64,000 nt of DNA, from positions 46,874 through 110,873 of the forward strand of contig NZ_FOVT01000017.1 in the NCBI RefSeq assembly GCF_900115245.1, in the 5' to 3' direction. This DNA is from Mesorhizobium sp. NFR06. GTDB taxonomy: Bacteria; Pseudomonadota; Alphaproteobacteria; Rhizobiales; Rhizobiaceae. This document shows, one piece after another, positions 52,901 through 60,218 of this stretch (within the stretch, counting starts at the first letter, position 1; every line of letters begins with the position of its first letter). The position numbers were made by a program, and so were the translations under genes. Below the pieces are notes generated by a model. The model ran no database searches. It saw only the letters and a list, made by a program, of their open reading frames with translations, and was not told the origin of the DNA.

Positions 52901-53357
52901 CATTGCCGACCGCGCAGCTTTTGGGGTGAACTGGTATCAGGCCCGCTATCTCTGCATGCTGGCGGCAGCCCATGCACAGCTAGGACAGGCTGAAGAAGGA
53001 TTGCATGTCATTGCCCGAGCGCATGACCTGATCGCACAAAACAGCGAACACATGTGGGCCGCAGAACTTCAGCGGCTTGAGGGGGAGTTACGGAGGCTAC
53101 AAGGTGCCTCGCCGGCTGAAACCGAGGCATGTTTCGAGCGAACTCTTTCAATTGCACGCAGCCAGAGCGCCAAGTCCTTCGAACTACGAGCGGCAAGCAG
53201 CCTAGCCCGCTTCTGGCTGGAGCAGGGTCGCTGCCATGCAGCCCGGGATCTCTTGGCGCCGGTCTACCACTGGTTCAGCGAAGGTTTCGAAACGCCCGAT
53301 CTGATGGAGGCGAAACTGCTTTTGGAGGATTTGGAGAAGGCCGGCTGCCCATCTTGA
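49989..53357 (+). CDS. Zinc-ribbon class III adenylate/guanylate cyclase with AAA ATPase and TPR domains
   Basis: The 1122-residue protein begins with paired zinc ribbons (Cys3/6, 17/20, 28/31, 42/45), followed by a class III cyclase domain: metal-binding Asp90 in MLCDLVGST and Asp134 in YMGDGVLAYF, catalytic Asn206 and Arg210 in PNLAARL. Then a STAND/AAA ATPase with P-loop GEPGIGKS at 306-313 and LMVFEDAHWADPTS near 430, and a long helical TPR-like C-terminus. All key cyclase residues are present, so it can probably make cAMP. Large cytoplasmic cyclases of this build are common in Mesorhizobium and Bradyrhizobium. The start is GTG 49989 with a weak ribosome site. It is tail to tail with a second cyclase. 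Confidence 0.88.
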   Translation: MQCPQCQAAMQDGKIFCDVCGTPLPQRCPACGAESQAGKKFCGDCGSHLTSPGSHEVSRAARAEYPSLPSSPDTISSGAERRQITVMLCDLVGSTTLSARLDPEDLRGVIGAYHARVADVVGQHEGFVAHYMGDGVLAYFGYPEAHEDDAERAVSTGLDLVDAVGQLPAPEPLQVRVGIATGVVVVGDLVGSGGAHERDIVGETPNLAARLQTLAEPDSVMICPTTRRLLGNLFEYKDFGKIAIRGFVGHVGVAQVLRPSAIESRFEAFHASVLTPLVGREEEIALLLQRWAQAKDGEGQVVVLSGEPGIGKSRTITALLEQLRGERHARLRHFCSPHHQDSPLYPIIRQLERAAGFERDDTPVAKLDKLATLFKPTAATETDLALLAELLSVSSPEANAAQLELAPQKKKEWIFAALRHQLEVLAGNAPVLMVFEDAHWADPTSRELLDDIVIHAARLPLLAVITCRPEFQPPWVSCPHVTPRPLNRLGPSEAAALVRRIVQSTRSSLANQLVDEIVDRTDGIPLFLEELTKAVLEAGAVDTSTNMGRPISALSGIPATLHASLMARLDRLGAAAKEAAQVGAALGRDFSYEFIRAVAKMSDEVLDEQLSRLVAAELVFERGTRPDTIYTFKHALVQEAAYTTLLRADRQRLHARIAEAVELRFPDRCKREPELLAHHFAEARQIERALDYILQAGARAVERSANVEAIRHLTRGLEALQTLPESVERDRRELAFQVAIGTPLTAVYGYSAPQTGAAYSRARILCERLGEPEPLVATLSGEFAFHLLRGDHPMMQRLVQEARQISERSPNPLVRLASYRLAGITATHDGAFADARLEFEAILALFDPSQHRGQPVHYVHDPMVYALTYLTLVLWILGFPDQARRFSNAAFACAAELNQANLTAYVHNYAGAGLDELLGNVAGVRAHAEAIVELAERHSLHYWRLNALILQGWARVQEGAAEAGIALMRQSIADRAAFGVNWYQARYLCMLAAAHAQLGQAEEGLHVIARAHDLIAQNSEHMWAAELQRLEGELRRLQGASPAETEACFERTLSIARSQSAKSFELRAASSLARFWLEQGRCHAARDLLAPVYHWFSEGFETPDLMEAKLLLEDLEKAGCPS

Positions 53358-53493
53358 AGCAGTCGTTATGCTGCCCATGAAGGGCGGCTCAGGCGGGTGA
53401 TTTACGATTGCTTGGATCGGTCTGGGTCAAAAAGGTCTTGCAGCGAAGGTCCGCATTTCGAGCAACGAAATCGGCCTAGCAGGGTGCGCTTCT

Positions 53494-53574
53494 GGTCACG
53501 TCACGACGATGCCCACGCCCAACCTGAATGTCCGCTCCTGAAGATTCGCAGACCGAAGCTGCCGGTCTGTTCTC
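53494..53574 (+). repeat. Repeat R3, copy 1 (about 81 bp)
   Basis: GGTCACGTCACGACGATGCC through TGAATGTCCGCTCCTGAAG to GGTCTGTTCTC. Copy 2 at 55689-55770 is in the same orientation with a handful of differences. The pair brackets the second cyclase gene. Confidence 0.8.
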
Positions 53575-53621
53575 GTGCCGCTTATCGGCCGAAAAGGTCA
53601 GCGTTCCCTTGCCCGAAACCA

Positions 53622-53657
53622 GACATTACCGGCGACCACGCTGGAGGTCGCGGTCGC
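53622..53657 (+). repeat. Repeat R2, copy 2 (36 bp)
   Basis: GACATTACCGGCGACCACGC then TGGAGGTCGCGGTCGC; direct copy of 49796-49831. It ends 28 bp before the stop of the convergent second cyclase gene. Confidence 0.75.
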
Positions 53658-53684
53658 GCCCGCAAAAGAGGGCAGCGCAACCGC

Positions 53685-55448
53685 TTATTCGGATACCGCC
53701 ATGGCGAAGCCGACCCGGATGCGTTCGGCATCAGCGGGATCCCGGAATGGTAGCCGCCCGACATGCTCCGAGATGCGATAGTTCGGATTTATCTCTTTCA
53801 GTTCCGCCCAAACACGCCGCGCCTCGTCGACTTCGCCGAGGTGACCAAGGGCGGCAATGAGAAACCCGCGCGACAGGTCGGTCTTGGGCGAGAGGCGAAT
53901 CCGCTCACGGAAGGCCTCGACTGCCTTCTGGTATTGGCCGGCGATGAGATAGGCGGAGCCGATGAACTGCCAGGTCAAGTGCCCCACCAGCGGATCGAGG
54001 CGCAGCGCGTGCTCCAGATCCGGAATCGCCTCGAGCGGCGCGCCGTTGTAGATGTTGCCCACCCCGCGCATGCGGAGGGCCAACGCGAAGTTGGGGTTGA
54101 GCGCCAGCGCCTTCTCCACTTCTTCGCGATGTCCGGCCAGATCCTTCTCCCAGAACTTCACGATCGCGGCTACAGAGTGCGCATAGGGCAGGGTGGGGTC
54201 CTTCTCGAGCGCCAGCCTGCTGTAGTGGCCCGATAGTTGTTGGCTGTCGGTGCGCCCGCTCCAGTGGTTCTGGAAGTCGTGGTTGTAAGCGTGGGCCAGA
54301 CCAACATATGGTTCGGCATAGTCGGGGTCGAGCTCGATCGCCTGGGTGAACAGCGCGACTTCGCGCTCGAAAGACTCCTTTGTCTTTTCAGGACCGAACA
54401 ACGCCTCCCGCCCGCGCAGGAAGAGATCGTGCGCCTCGATGTTTCTCGTTGGCGTACGCGAGATACGCGCCGACTCCGCTGGCGTAAGCGTGACTTTCAG
54501 CGCCTCGACGATCTGGCGCGTTACCTCGTCCTGAACCATGAAGATGTCGGTGAGGTCACGGTCGTAGCGGTCCGCCCAAAGGTGTGTACCGGCCGTGGCG
54601 TCGATGAGCTGCGCGGTGATCCGCACCCGGTTGCCGGCTCGCCGGATCGAGCCTTCCAGCACCGAGGTCACGCCGAGCTCGCGCCCCACGATGCGGATAT
54701 CGATGCTCTTGCCCTTGTAAGTGAAGCTCGAATTGCGGGCGATGACGAGCAGCCCGGCGACCTTCGACAGATCCGTGATGATGTCCTCGCTGATGCCGTC
54801 GGCAAAGTACTCCTGCTCAGCATCGCCGCTGATATTGACGAACGGAAGAACCGCAATCGACGGAGTTCTGGGCGGCTTGGAAGATGCCGCTTCGCCCCGT
54901 TGGGCAGCCTTGGCGAGCCGGTCGTCGACCACGACACAGAACACCTGGATGGGGCGCGCAATGTTCTTGACCGCGAAGTCGCCGCGGTCCTCGATATTGA
55001 TTGGCACCTTATCGCGCACCTGGTCCGCAGCGGTGCGGGAGATGAACACACCGCCGGGCTCGGCTAACGCTTCCAGCCGGGCGGCGATGTTGACGCCGTC
55101 GCCATAGATGTCGTCACCCTCGACAATGATGTCGCCGACATTGATGCCGATGCGGAACCAGATCGCGTTGTCTCCAGCGTCGGCGTTGTGCTCGCGCATC
55201 TTGTTCTGGATTTCGACCGCGCTGGTCACCGCCTCGACCGCGCTGGCGAACTCGACGAGGGCGCCGTCGCCCATCAGCTTGACGATCCGGCCTGAATGCG
55301 AGGCGATAGAGGGGTCAATGATGTTCTGGCGCAGCGTCTTCAGCCGCGCGAGCGTTCCTGCCTCGTCGGTCTCCATGAGGCGCGAATAGCCGACCACGTC
55401 CGCCGCGAGGATAGCGGCGAGGCGACGATGTGCACGGCCTTCGGCCAT
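53685..55448 (-). CDS. Class III adenylate/guanylate cyclase with TPR repeats
   Basis: The 587-residue protein has an N-terminal class III cyclase domain: Asp17 in AADVVGYSRLM, Asp61 in LMGDGALVEF, Asn120 and Arg124 in GVNIAARLEAL. It continues with a FlgO/TolB-like segment (IAVLPFVNISGDAEQEYFAD, GISEDIITDLSKV, VTSVLEGSIRRAG, TAQLIDATAGTHLWADRYDR) and C-terminal TPRs (AIELDPDYAEPYVGLAHAYN). No membrane segment or zinc ribbon is seen. Such cyclases are strongly expanded in rhizobia. It is convergent with the first cyclase and lies between direct repeats R3. Confidence 0.88.
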   Translation of the reverse strand: MAEGRAHRRLAAILAADVVGYSRLMETDEAGTLARLKTLRQNIIDPSIASHSGRIVKLMGDGALVEFASAVEAVTSAVEIQNKMREHNADAGDNAIWFRIGINVGDIIVEGDDIYGDGVNIAARLEALAEPGGVFISRTAADQVRDKVPINIEDRGDFAVKNIARPIQVFCVVVDDRLAKAAQRGEAASSKPPRTPSIAVLPFVNISGDAEQEYFADGISEDIITDLSKVAGLLVIARNSSFTYKGKSIDIRIVGRELGVTSVLEGSIRRAGNRVRITAQLIDATAGTHLWADRYDRDLTDIFMVQDEVTRQIVEALKVTLTPAESARISRTPTRNIEAHDLFLRGREALFGPEKTKESFEREVALFTQAIELDPDYAEPYVGLAHAYNHDFQNHWSGRTDSQQLSGHYSRLALEKDPTLPYAHSVAAIVKFWEKDLAGHREEVEKALALNPNFALALRMRGVGNIYNGAPLEAIPDLEHALRLDPLVGHLTWQFIGSAYLIAGQYQKAVEAFRERIRLSPKTDLSRGFLIAALGHLGEVDEARRVWAELKEINPNYRISEHVGRLPFRDPADAERIRVGFAMAVSE

Positions 55449-56130
55449 TCAACTTCCTTTCGAGTCACGATCAGCAATTCGTCAACTCGTACATTCCATC
55501 TAGCCCGTCTGGCAGCGGGACGCCAGATTCGCTGGCCCGCGGAGGTCACGGCAATCAAAGACGTTGCTTACTGTTCACTGTTCGGGCTTCATGCAACCGG
55601 TAGCCAACCTTCGCCTTTGTCATCGGAAACTTGCCCAGAAGGCGCCTGCTCGAGCCGATGGAGAGTGCCGCACCGAATGACCGGCTAAGGTCACGTCAGG
55701 ACGCTGCCCACGCCTAGCCCTGAATGTCCGCTCCTGAAGATTCGCAAACCGAAGCTACCGGTCTGCTCTCAGCCCATTTTGGTCATTCCACGAGCCTGCG
55801 GCGCGCGCTCGAGACGGCAGTGCTAGATAAGTCTCTGAACCGATGATCGCTTCACTCATTGTCTTTAGGTTCGCCAGACCATACGAGATCATACGAAGGA
55901 TATGGGTTTGGCGAACCAGCAACTAACGCATTGATTTTCTGTGCTAAAATCTGTCCCTCGACGACTAACATAATCCTTATTCGCCAATAGGTTACGAAGC
56001 AGTTCGCCGAAGTCGATTCGAGAAGCCGATCCAGCCACTCGTCCATCCCTTTTGTCTTCTGCGGAATGGCAGTTTTGCGCCGCCGTCGGCTGTTGAAGTC
56101 AGCTTGTGCACCACTTAAAGTTGGCTTTCG
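55449..56130. other. Intergenic stretch between cyclase gene and GntR relic
   Basis: Contains repeat R3 copy 2 and, at about 56085-56108, CGTCGGCTGTTGAAGTCAG, similar to sequence next to R2 copy 1 (GTCGGCCGTTGAAGTCAGG at 49758). The short frames here have no recognisable family. Confidence 0.4.
55689..55770 (+). repeat. Repeat R3, copy 2
   Basis: GGTCACGTCAGGACGCTGCC through TGAATGTCCGCTCCTGAAG to GGTCTGCTCTC; direct copy of 53494-53574. Confidence 0.8.
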
Positions 56131-56411
56131 CAGCGCGGCCACCTTCGGCCCGATGATCAATCGCGCTTCGAAGACCTGAACACGATAAGTCCACATTCCT
56201 TCAGATGCGGAGAGCGTGCGGTCGCGCCGCACTCGGCGACGAAAGTGTCGCCCCCGCATGACGAAGAAGGTTCTCTTGCTCCGTCTCGGCGAACATGTGG
56301 CCGCGGGTCGGTGCGAGGCAAACCGATCTCGACCATGAGATCGCGCTCAAGGGGCAGCCGGTCGCTCATACGGCCAGTTGCGCAAAAGTGAGCAGATTTT
56401 TCCGCAACCAA
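56131..56411 (-). pseudogene. Relic of a GntR/FCD regulator, duplicate of 61603-62277
   Basis: Read on the minus strand, the DNA follows the intact GntR gene: VAEKSA, then after a deletion DRLPLERDLMVEIGLPRT, a frame change, GDTFVAECGATA, and in another frame WTYRVQVFEARLIIGPKVAA. The intact gene has DRLPPERDLAVKLGLPRT, RGTFVAERGATA and WTYPAEVFEARLIIEPKVAA at the same places. The FCD effector domain is missing. It is clearly a broken copy left after a duplication that also carried the promoter region. Confidence 0.85.
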
Positions 56412-56534
56412 TTTGATCTGCCTTGACACCGGTTGCAATACCAATTTCATATTGGTTTTAGCAACGCAGAGATTGGTTGCGCGTAATTGCTGGAGGCAGC
56501 GAGCCAATGAGTGTGACTGACAGCAAGGGATATA
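56402..56534 (+). repeat. Duplicated promoter/operator segment, copy 1
   Basis: GCAACCAATTTGATC, CTTGACACCGGTTGCAATAC, GATTGGTTGC and GACAGCAAGGGATAT all recur in order at 62309-62444. Copy 1 drives the ABC transporter genes, copy 2 the ALDH gene. Confidence 0.85.
56423..56451 (+). promoter_or_regulatory. Sigma-70-type promoter with GntR-type dyad, ABC transporter operon
   Basis: TTGACA (56423-56428), 17-bp spacer, TTCATA (56446-56451). The -10 lies in a perfect dyad ACCAAT-N5-ATTGGT (56440-56456), and outer half-sites GCAACCAAT (56404-56412) and ATTGGTTGC (56472-56480) flank it. A repressor bound here would block the promoter; the GntR protein at 61603-62277 is the candidate. Confidence 0.65.
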
Positions 56535-57478
56535 GAATCGTTTCGAGGAGATGCGTTGCGGACGGCGGCGTCACCGACGGCAGCGGCAGCGATAGTCACA
56601 TCCGCCAAGCAGCAATTAACGAACTCGCGCAAACGTCGGACAACAGGGCCCAGCCCGGCGTTGAGAAGATGCAAGCTGAATGGGACCGAGCACGCCATGA
56701 CACGCCCCCGGTTCTCGAGGTCCATGAACTCAGCAAGGCTTTCGGCGCAGTCAGGATCCTCAACGACGTCACTTTCCAGATGGCGGAGGGCGAGGTCGTC
56801 TCCCTTGTTGGCGCGTCCGGCTCGGGAAAGAGCACGCTCTTGCGCTGCATAAACTTTCTGGAGACACCGACCTCAGGGAGGATCGAGGTGATGGGCGACG
56901 CGATCTCCATCACCTCCAATCGACCGGGCAAGAGCGAAATCACCAACGCCGCGAAGATCCCTCTCTTTCGCAAGCGAACTGGCATGGTGTTCCAGAACTT
57001 CAATCTCTGGCCGCACCGCACTGTGATCGGCAACGTGACGGAGGCGCTCGCCTACGTGCTCGGGAAGGCAAAGCGGGAGGCCGAAGATATGGCGCTTTTG
57101 GCGCTTTCCAAGGTGGGGATGGCCGAGTTTCGCGATCGCTATCCCAGTCAGCTTTCAGGCGGTCAACAGCAGCGCGTGGCGATCGCGCGGGTGCTGGCGA
57201 TGCGACCAAAGATCATGCTTTTTGACGAGCCCACCTCCGCGCTCGATCCGGAACTCGTAGGCGAGGTGCTGAAGGTGATCCGCACGCTTGCTGAGGAGGG
57301 TGCGACCATCCTTCTCGTCACCCATGAAATGCGGTTTGCGCGCGACGTGTCGAACCGAATGATATTCCTGCGCGAAGGTATCCTTGAGCAGGACGATGCG
57401 CCGGAAGAGTTGTTTCGCAACCCCGCCTCGGAGGCGGTGAAACGGTTTCTCTCCAGTGTCATGCCAGCCGCCGCGTGA
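56507..57478 (+). CDS. Polar amino-acid ABC transporter ATPase with ALDH-derived N-terminal leader
   Basis: From ATG 56507 (GGAGG ahead) the product has 323 residues. The core from about residue 69 is a GlnQ/HisP-type ATPase: Walker A GASGSGKST at 102-110, LSGGQQQR signature, IMLFDEPTSALDPELVGEVL and the switch His in VTHEM. Homologues start near residue 65-70, so the first 55-65 residues are extra. They include VADGGVTDG (17-25), matching VADGAVTDG in the ALDH at 62416, and the 5' DNA matches the ALDH start region, so the leader is a remnant of a duplicated ALDH gene. ATG 56669 (residue 55) is an alternative start with a weaker ribosome site. Confidence 0.85.
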   Translation: MSVTDSKGYRIVSRRCVADGGVTDGSGSDSHIRQAAINELAQTSDNRAQPGVEKMQAEWDRARHDTPPVLEVHELSKAFGAVRILNDVTFQMAEGEVVSLVGASGSGKSTLLRCINFLETPTSGRIEVMGDAISITSNRPGKSEITNAAKIPLFRKRTGMVFQNFNLWPHRTVIGNVTEALAYVLGKAKREAEDMALLALSKVGMAEFRDRYPSQLSGGQQQRVAIARVLAMRPKIMLFDEPTSALDPELVGEVLKVIRTLAEEGATILLVTHEMRFARDVSNRMIFLREGILEQDDAPEELFRNPASEAVKRFLSSVMPAAA

Positions 57479-57522
57479 ACGCGGTTATCTTCACTAGAAC
57501 AAAGAAAAAAGGGGTAACACTC

Positions 57523-58341
57523 GTGCTTTCAGTTCAAATGTTTCGTTCGATTCTCGTATCAGGTTTCATGCTCGCCGCCGCAGCCGGTGCCGTGCGCGCC
57601 GAGGAAGGCGTCCTACGCGTCGGCACGGAAGGCGACGCGCCGTTGTTCAGCATGGCCGACGCAAACGGAAACGTCACCGGCTTCGATGCCGACGTCGCCA
57701 ACGGCATCTGCACCGAACTCAAGATGAATTGCAAATTCGTGGTGCAGGCTTTCAGCTCGCTGGTTCCCTCCATGGATAGCGACCGCTTCGACGTGATCAT
57801 TTCCGGCCTTGGCATCACTGCCGAGCGCCAGAAGAAGATCGACTACTCCATCCCGTACGCAACCACGCCACTCTATTTCGTGGTCCCCAAAGACTCTCCT
57901 CTTGCCGGGCTCAAGAGTCTCGAGGAGATCGAAAAGGCGCTCGCCGGAAAGAGTGTCGGCGTCGTGACAGGCACGACCTATGCCAAATTCATCGGCAAGC
58001 GGGCGGCCAGCGCCGACCTCAAGACTTATGATGCCACCACTCAGCAGACCGCTGACCTTGCGGCTGGCCGCCTGGATGCCGCTTTCGGCGACTCCCCGAC
58101 CTGGATGGATTTCCTCGCTACGCCGGACGGCGTCAACTTCACGAAGATCGATGTCAAGATTACTGCGATGAACGATCCTGAAACTCTCGGCCACGGCATG
58201 GGCGTCGGTTTGCGCAAGGGCAATGCCGAACTCAAGGCCAAGGTAGATGCCGCGCTCTGCAACATGATCAATGGAGGCAAGATCAAGGAGTCTTCCCTCA
58301 AGTGGTTCAAGGACGACTACACCATTCCTTGCAAGAAGTGA
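57523..58341 (+). CDS. Amino-acid ABC transporter substrate-binding protein (SBP_bac_3)
   Basis: The 272-residue precursor has a signal peptide (MFRSILVSGFMLAAAAGAVRA) and a family 3 binding fold: VLRVGTEGDAPLFSMADANG, GFDADVANGICTELKMNCKF, DVIISGLGITAERQKKIDYS, then KSVGVVTGTTYAKFIG. Two C-terminal cysteines and one in CTELKMNC may form disulphides. The GTG at 57523 is chosen because AAGGGG lies eight bases upstream; the frame is open back to 57475 without a ribosome site. It follows the ATPase gene and is followed by a perfect hairpin before the permease genes. Ligand probably a polar or basic amino acid or derivative. Confidence 0.9.
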   Translation: MLSVQMFRSILVSGFMLAAAAGAVRAEEGVLRVGTEGDAPLFSMADANGNVTGFDADVANGICTELKMNCKFVVQAFSSLVPSMDSDRFDVIISGLGITAERQKKIDYSIPYATTPLYFVVPKDSPLAGLKSLEEIEKALAGKSVGVVTGTTYAKFIGKRAASADLKTYDATTQQTADLAAGRLDAAFGDSPTWMDFLATPDGVNFTKIDVKITAMNDPETLGHGMGVGLRKGNAELKAKVDAALCNMINGGKIKESSLKWFKDDYTIPCKK

Positions 58342-58357
58342 TCCTCTCGCAACAACC

Positions 58358-58380
58358 GGCCGTCGCAGTCGGCGACGGCC
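58358..58380 (+). repeat. Perfect hairpin between binding-protein and permease genes
   Basis: GGCCGTCGC / GCGACGGCC, 9-bp perfect stem with AGTCG loop, 16 bases after the binding-protein stop and just before the permease start at 58387. No T-run follows. It probably protects the upstream message and lowers permease translation or transcription. Confidence 0.6.
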
Positions 58381-58386
58381 CGACGG

Positions 58387-59109
58387 ATGTCGTCCATGTT
58401 TGAAACTCTCTGGTCGCTGATTGTGGAGCAGGGCTGGGGGCTCGCTTTGCTGCGTGGCGCCCTCGTCACGATCTGCATCGGTCTGGTCGGCATGGTGATC
58501 GGGTTGATCGCAGCCGTCCCGTTTGCCATCGCGCGCTGGCAGCGAATCCCGGTGCTGTCCCAGATGGTCGATGTCTACAGCATCGTCGTCCGCGGCGTGC
58601 CGGGCCTTCTTGTGATCTATCTCCTGTTCTTCGGCTCTGTCGACTGGGTGCAGAAGGTCGCCGTCGTCTTCGGCTACCGAGACATAGCTGAAACTGCCTA
58701 CCCGTCCATCATCGGCATCCTCGCCATCGCGACCATTTCCTGCGCCTATTCGATCGAGGTGATGCGCGGCGCTTTGGAAACCGTTCCCAAAGGCCTTCTT
58801 GAAGCCGCGAAATCTCTGGCGTTGCCTCCATCGGTCGCCTTTCTCAGAATCACGTTGCCACTCGCGTTGAGACTTGCTCTCGGCGGGATCAACAATGTCT
58901 GGCAGATGACGATCAAGGATACTTCGCTCGTTTCCATCGTCGGCATGCAGGAACTCATGCGTATGGCGGCTATCGCCGCCGGCATCACGCGCTCGCCACT
59001 TCTCTTTTACTGCATCGCAGCTTCTCTGTTCTTCGCCATGACGGCAGTCAGCCAGACCCTGTTCGGCCTGGCTGAGCGCCATACCAATCGCGGCTTCAGC
59101 GGAGGTTAG
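58387..59109 (+). CDS. Amino-acid ABC transporter permease 1 (HisM/GlnP type)
   Basis: The 240-residue inner-membrane permease has about five membrane segments, the HisQ/GlnP-type VYSIVVRGVPGLLVIYLLFF stretch and the EAA loop GLLEAAKSLALPPSVAFLRI that docks on the ATPase. It ends one base before the next permease gene, so both are coupled. Permease scraps at 2957-3108 come from a close relative. Confidence 0.92.
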   Translation: MSSMFETLWSLIVEQGWGLALLRGALVTICIGLVGMVIGLIAAVPFAIARWQRIPVLSQMVDVYSIVVRGVPGLLVIYLLFFGSVDWVQKVAVVFGYRDIAETAYPSIIGILAIATISCAYSIEVMRGALETVPKGLLEAAKSLALPPSVAFLRITLPLALRLALGGINNVWQMTIKDTSLVSIVGMQELMRMAAIAAGITRSPLLFYCIAASLFFAMTAVSQTLFGLAERHTNRGFSGG

Positions 59110-59110
59110 A

Positions 59111-59830
59111 ATGGATTTCACCATTGTTGCCTATGCGATCCCGTTCCTTCTCACCGGCGCAAAGACCACGCTCCTGATCTCGGTGTTCGGCGTGGGCTTA
59201 GGACTGCCATTCGGCATCCTGCTGGCGCTCGCCCGCACATCGCCCAATCGCTTGGTTTGCAAGGCGGCCGACGCCTATTGCTCTGTCTTTCGCGGCACGC
59301 CCATGCTGGTGCAGATATTCGTGATTTACTACGGACTGGGGCAGGTCGGGTTCCTTCGCTCCAACCCGGTGATTTGGTGGCTTATCGGCGACGGCTTGCA
59401 CGCAGCCATTCTCGCGGTCTTGTTGAACACCGGCGCCTACACAGCCGAAATCTTTCGCACGGCCTTCCTCTCCCTGCCGCGCGGGCTAGTCGAGGCGGCG
59501 GAAGCCTGCGGCATGTCGCCTTGGATTATCTTGCGCCGGATCAAGTTCCCGTTGGCCTTGCGACAAGCGCTGCCGTCCTACAGCAGTGAGGTTGCCATTA
59601 TCGTCAAGGAATCCAGCCTCGCCTCAACCATCGCTGTGCTCGAAATCACCGGTTGGGCCAAACGCCTGATGAGCGAAACCTTCGCCATTATGGACATTTT
59701 CATCATCACTTCCGTCTTCTACCTCACCCTCAATGTCGTCGGACTGACCGCCTTGAAGCTTTTGGAACGGCAACTTTGGTTCGAACGGCGTCCAACCCGC
59801 AGAAAGGCCGCATCCCCATGTCCAAGTTGA
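59111..59830 (+). CDS. Amino-acid ABC transporter permease 2
   Basis: The 239-residue partner permease has the same plan: SVFRGTPMLVQIFVIYYGLG, GAYTAEIFRTAFLSLPRG and the EAA loop LVEAAEACGMSPWIILRRIK. Together with 58387-59109 it makes the heterodimeric membrane channel. The stop overlaps the cupin gene start by 13 bases, so the cupin is part of the same transcript. Confidence 0.92.
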   Translation: MDFTIVAYAIPFLLTGAKTTLLISVFGVGLGLPFGILLALARTSPNRLVCKAADAYCSVFRGTPMLVQIFVIYYGLGQVGFLRSNPVIWWLIGDGLHAAILAVLLNTGAYTAEIFRTAFLSLPRGLVEAAEACGMSPWIILRRIKFPLALRQALPSYSSEVAIIVKESSLASTIAVLEITGWAKRLMSETFAIMDIFIITSVFYLTLNVVGLTALKLLERQLWFERRPTRRKAASPCPS

Positions 59831-60171
59831 CGTTCATCGACCAGAATGTTCTTCCGCGCCCACGCAAAGGGCAGCCTCTGCCCGACCGCCTTGTGGAGGG
59901 CGATCCACGTTTTCTGAGCTGGAATATCGCCCAGACCGCAGACGGCGCCGTGAAGGCAGGGGTCTGGGAGGTCACGCCCGGCGCCTATCGTTCGATCAAG
60001 GGCGAGACTTTCGAGTTCTGCTACATCCTTTCAGGTGTCTCCGAACTCATTGAGGATGGCTGCGAGCCGCGCCGCATCGCGGCTGGCGATGCTTTCGTCA
60101 TGCATCCGGGCTTCACCGGCATATGGCGCGCCATCGAAACCACGCGCAAACTCTGGGTCTCACGTGATTGA
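59818..60171 (+). CDS. Small Cupin_3 (DUF861) domain protein (second copy)
   Basis: The 117-residue single-barrel cupin reads LVEGDPRFLSWNIAQTADGA, GVWEVTPGAYRSIKGETFEF, CYILSGVSELIEDG and AAGDAFVMHPGFTGIWRAIE, parallel to 45646-45999. The ATG at 59818 overlaps the permease stop, and AAAGG lies ahead. Its recurrence next to a DAO oxidase in both catabolic regions suggests a shared role with that enzyme, which is inference. Confidence 0.87.
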   Translation: MSKLTFIDQNVLPRPRKGQPLPDRLVEGDPRFLSWNIAQTADGAVKAGVWEVTPGAYRSIKGETFEFCYILSGVSELIEDGCEPRRIAAGDAFVMHPGFTGIWRAIETTRKLWVSRD

Positions 60172-60218
60172 CCGATAGTGCTTGCCCGCGCTTGTCCGAC
60201 CAAAAGCTGTAGGTTCCC

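Noticed and set aside
57613..59124. 503-codon minus-strand frame over the ABC binding protein and permease
   Set aside because: Antisense shadow; the sense genes are complete and coupled.
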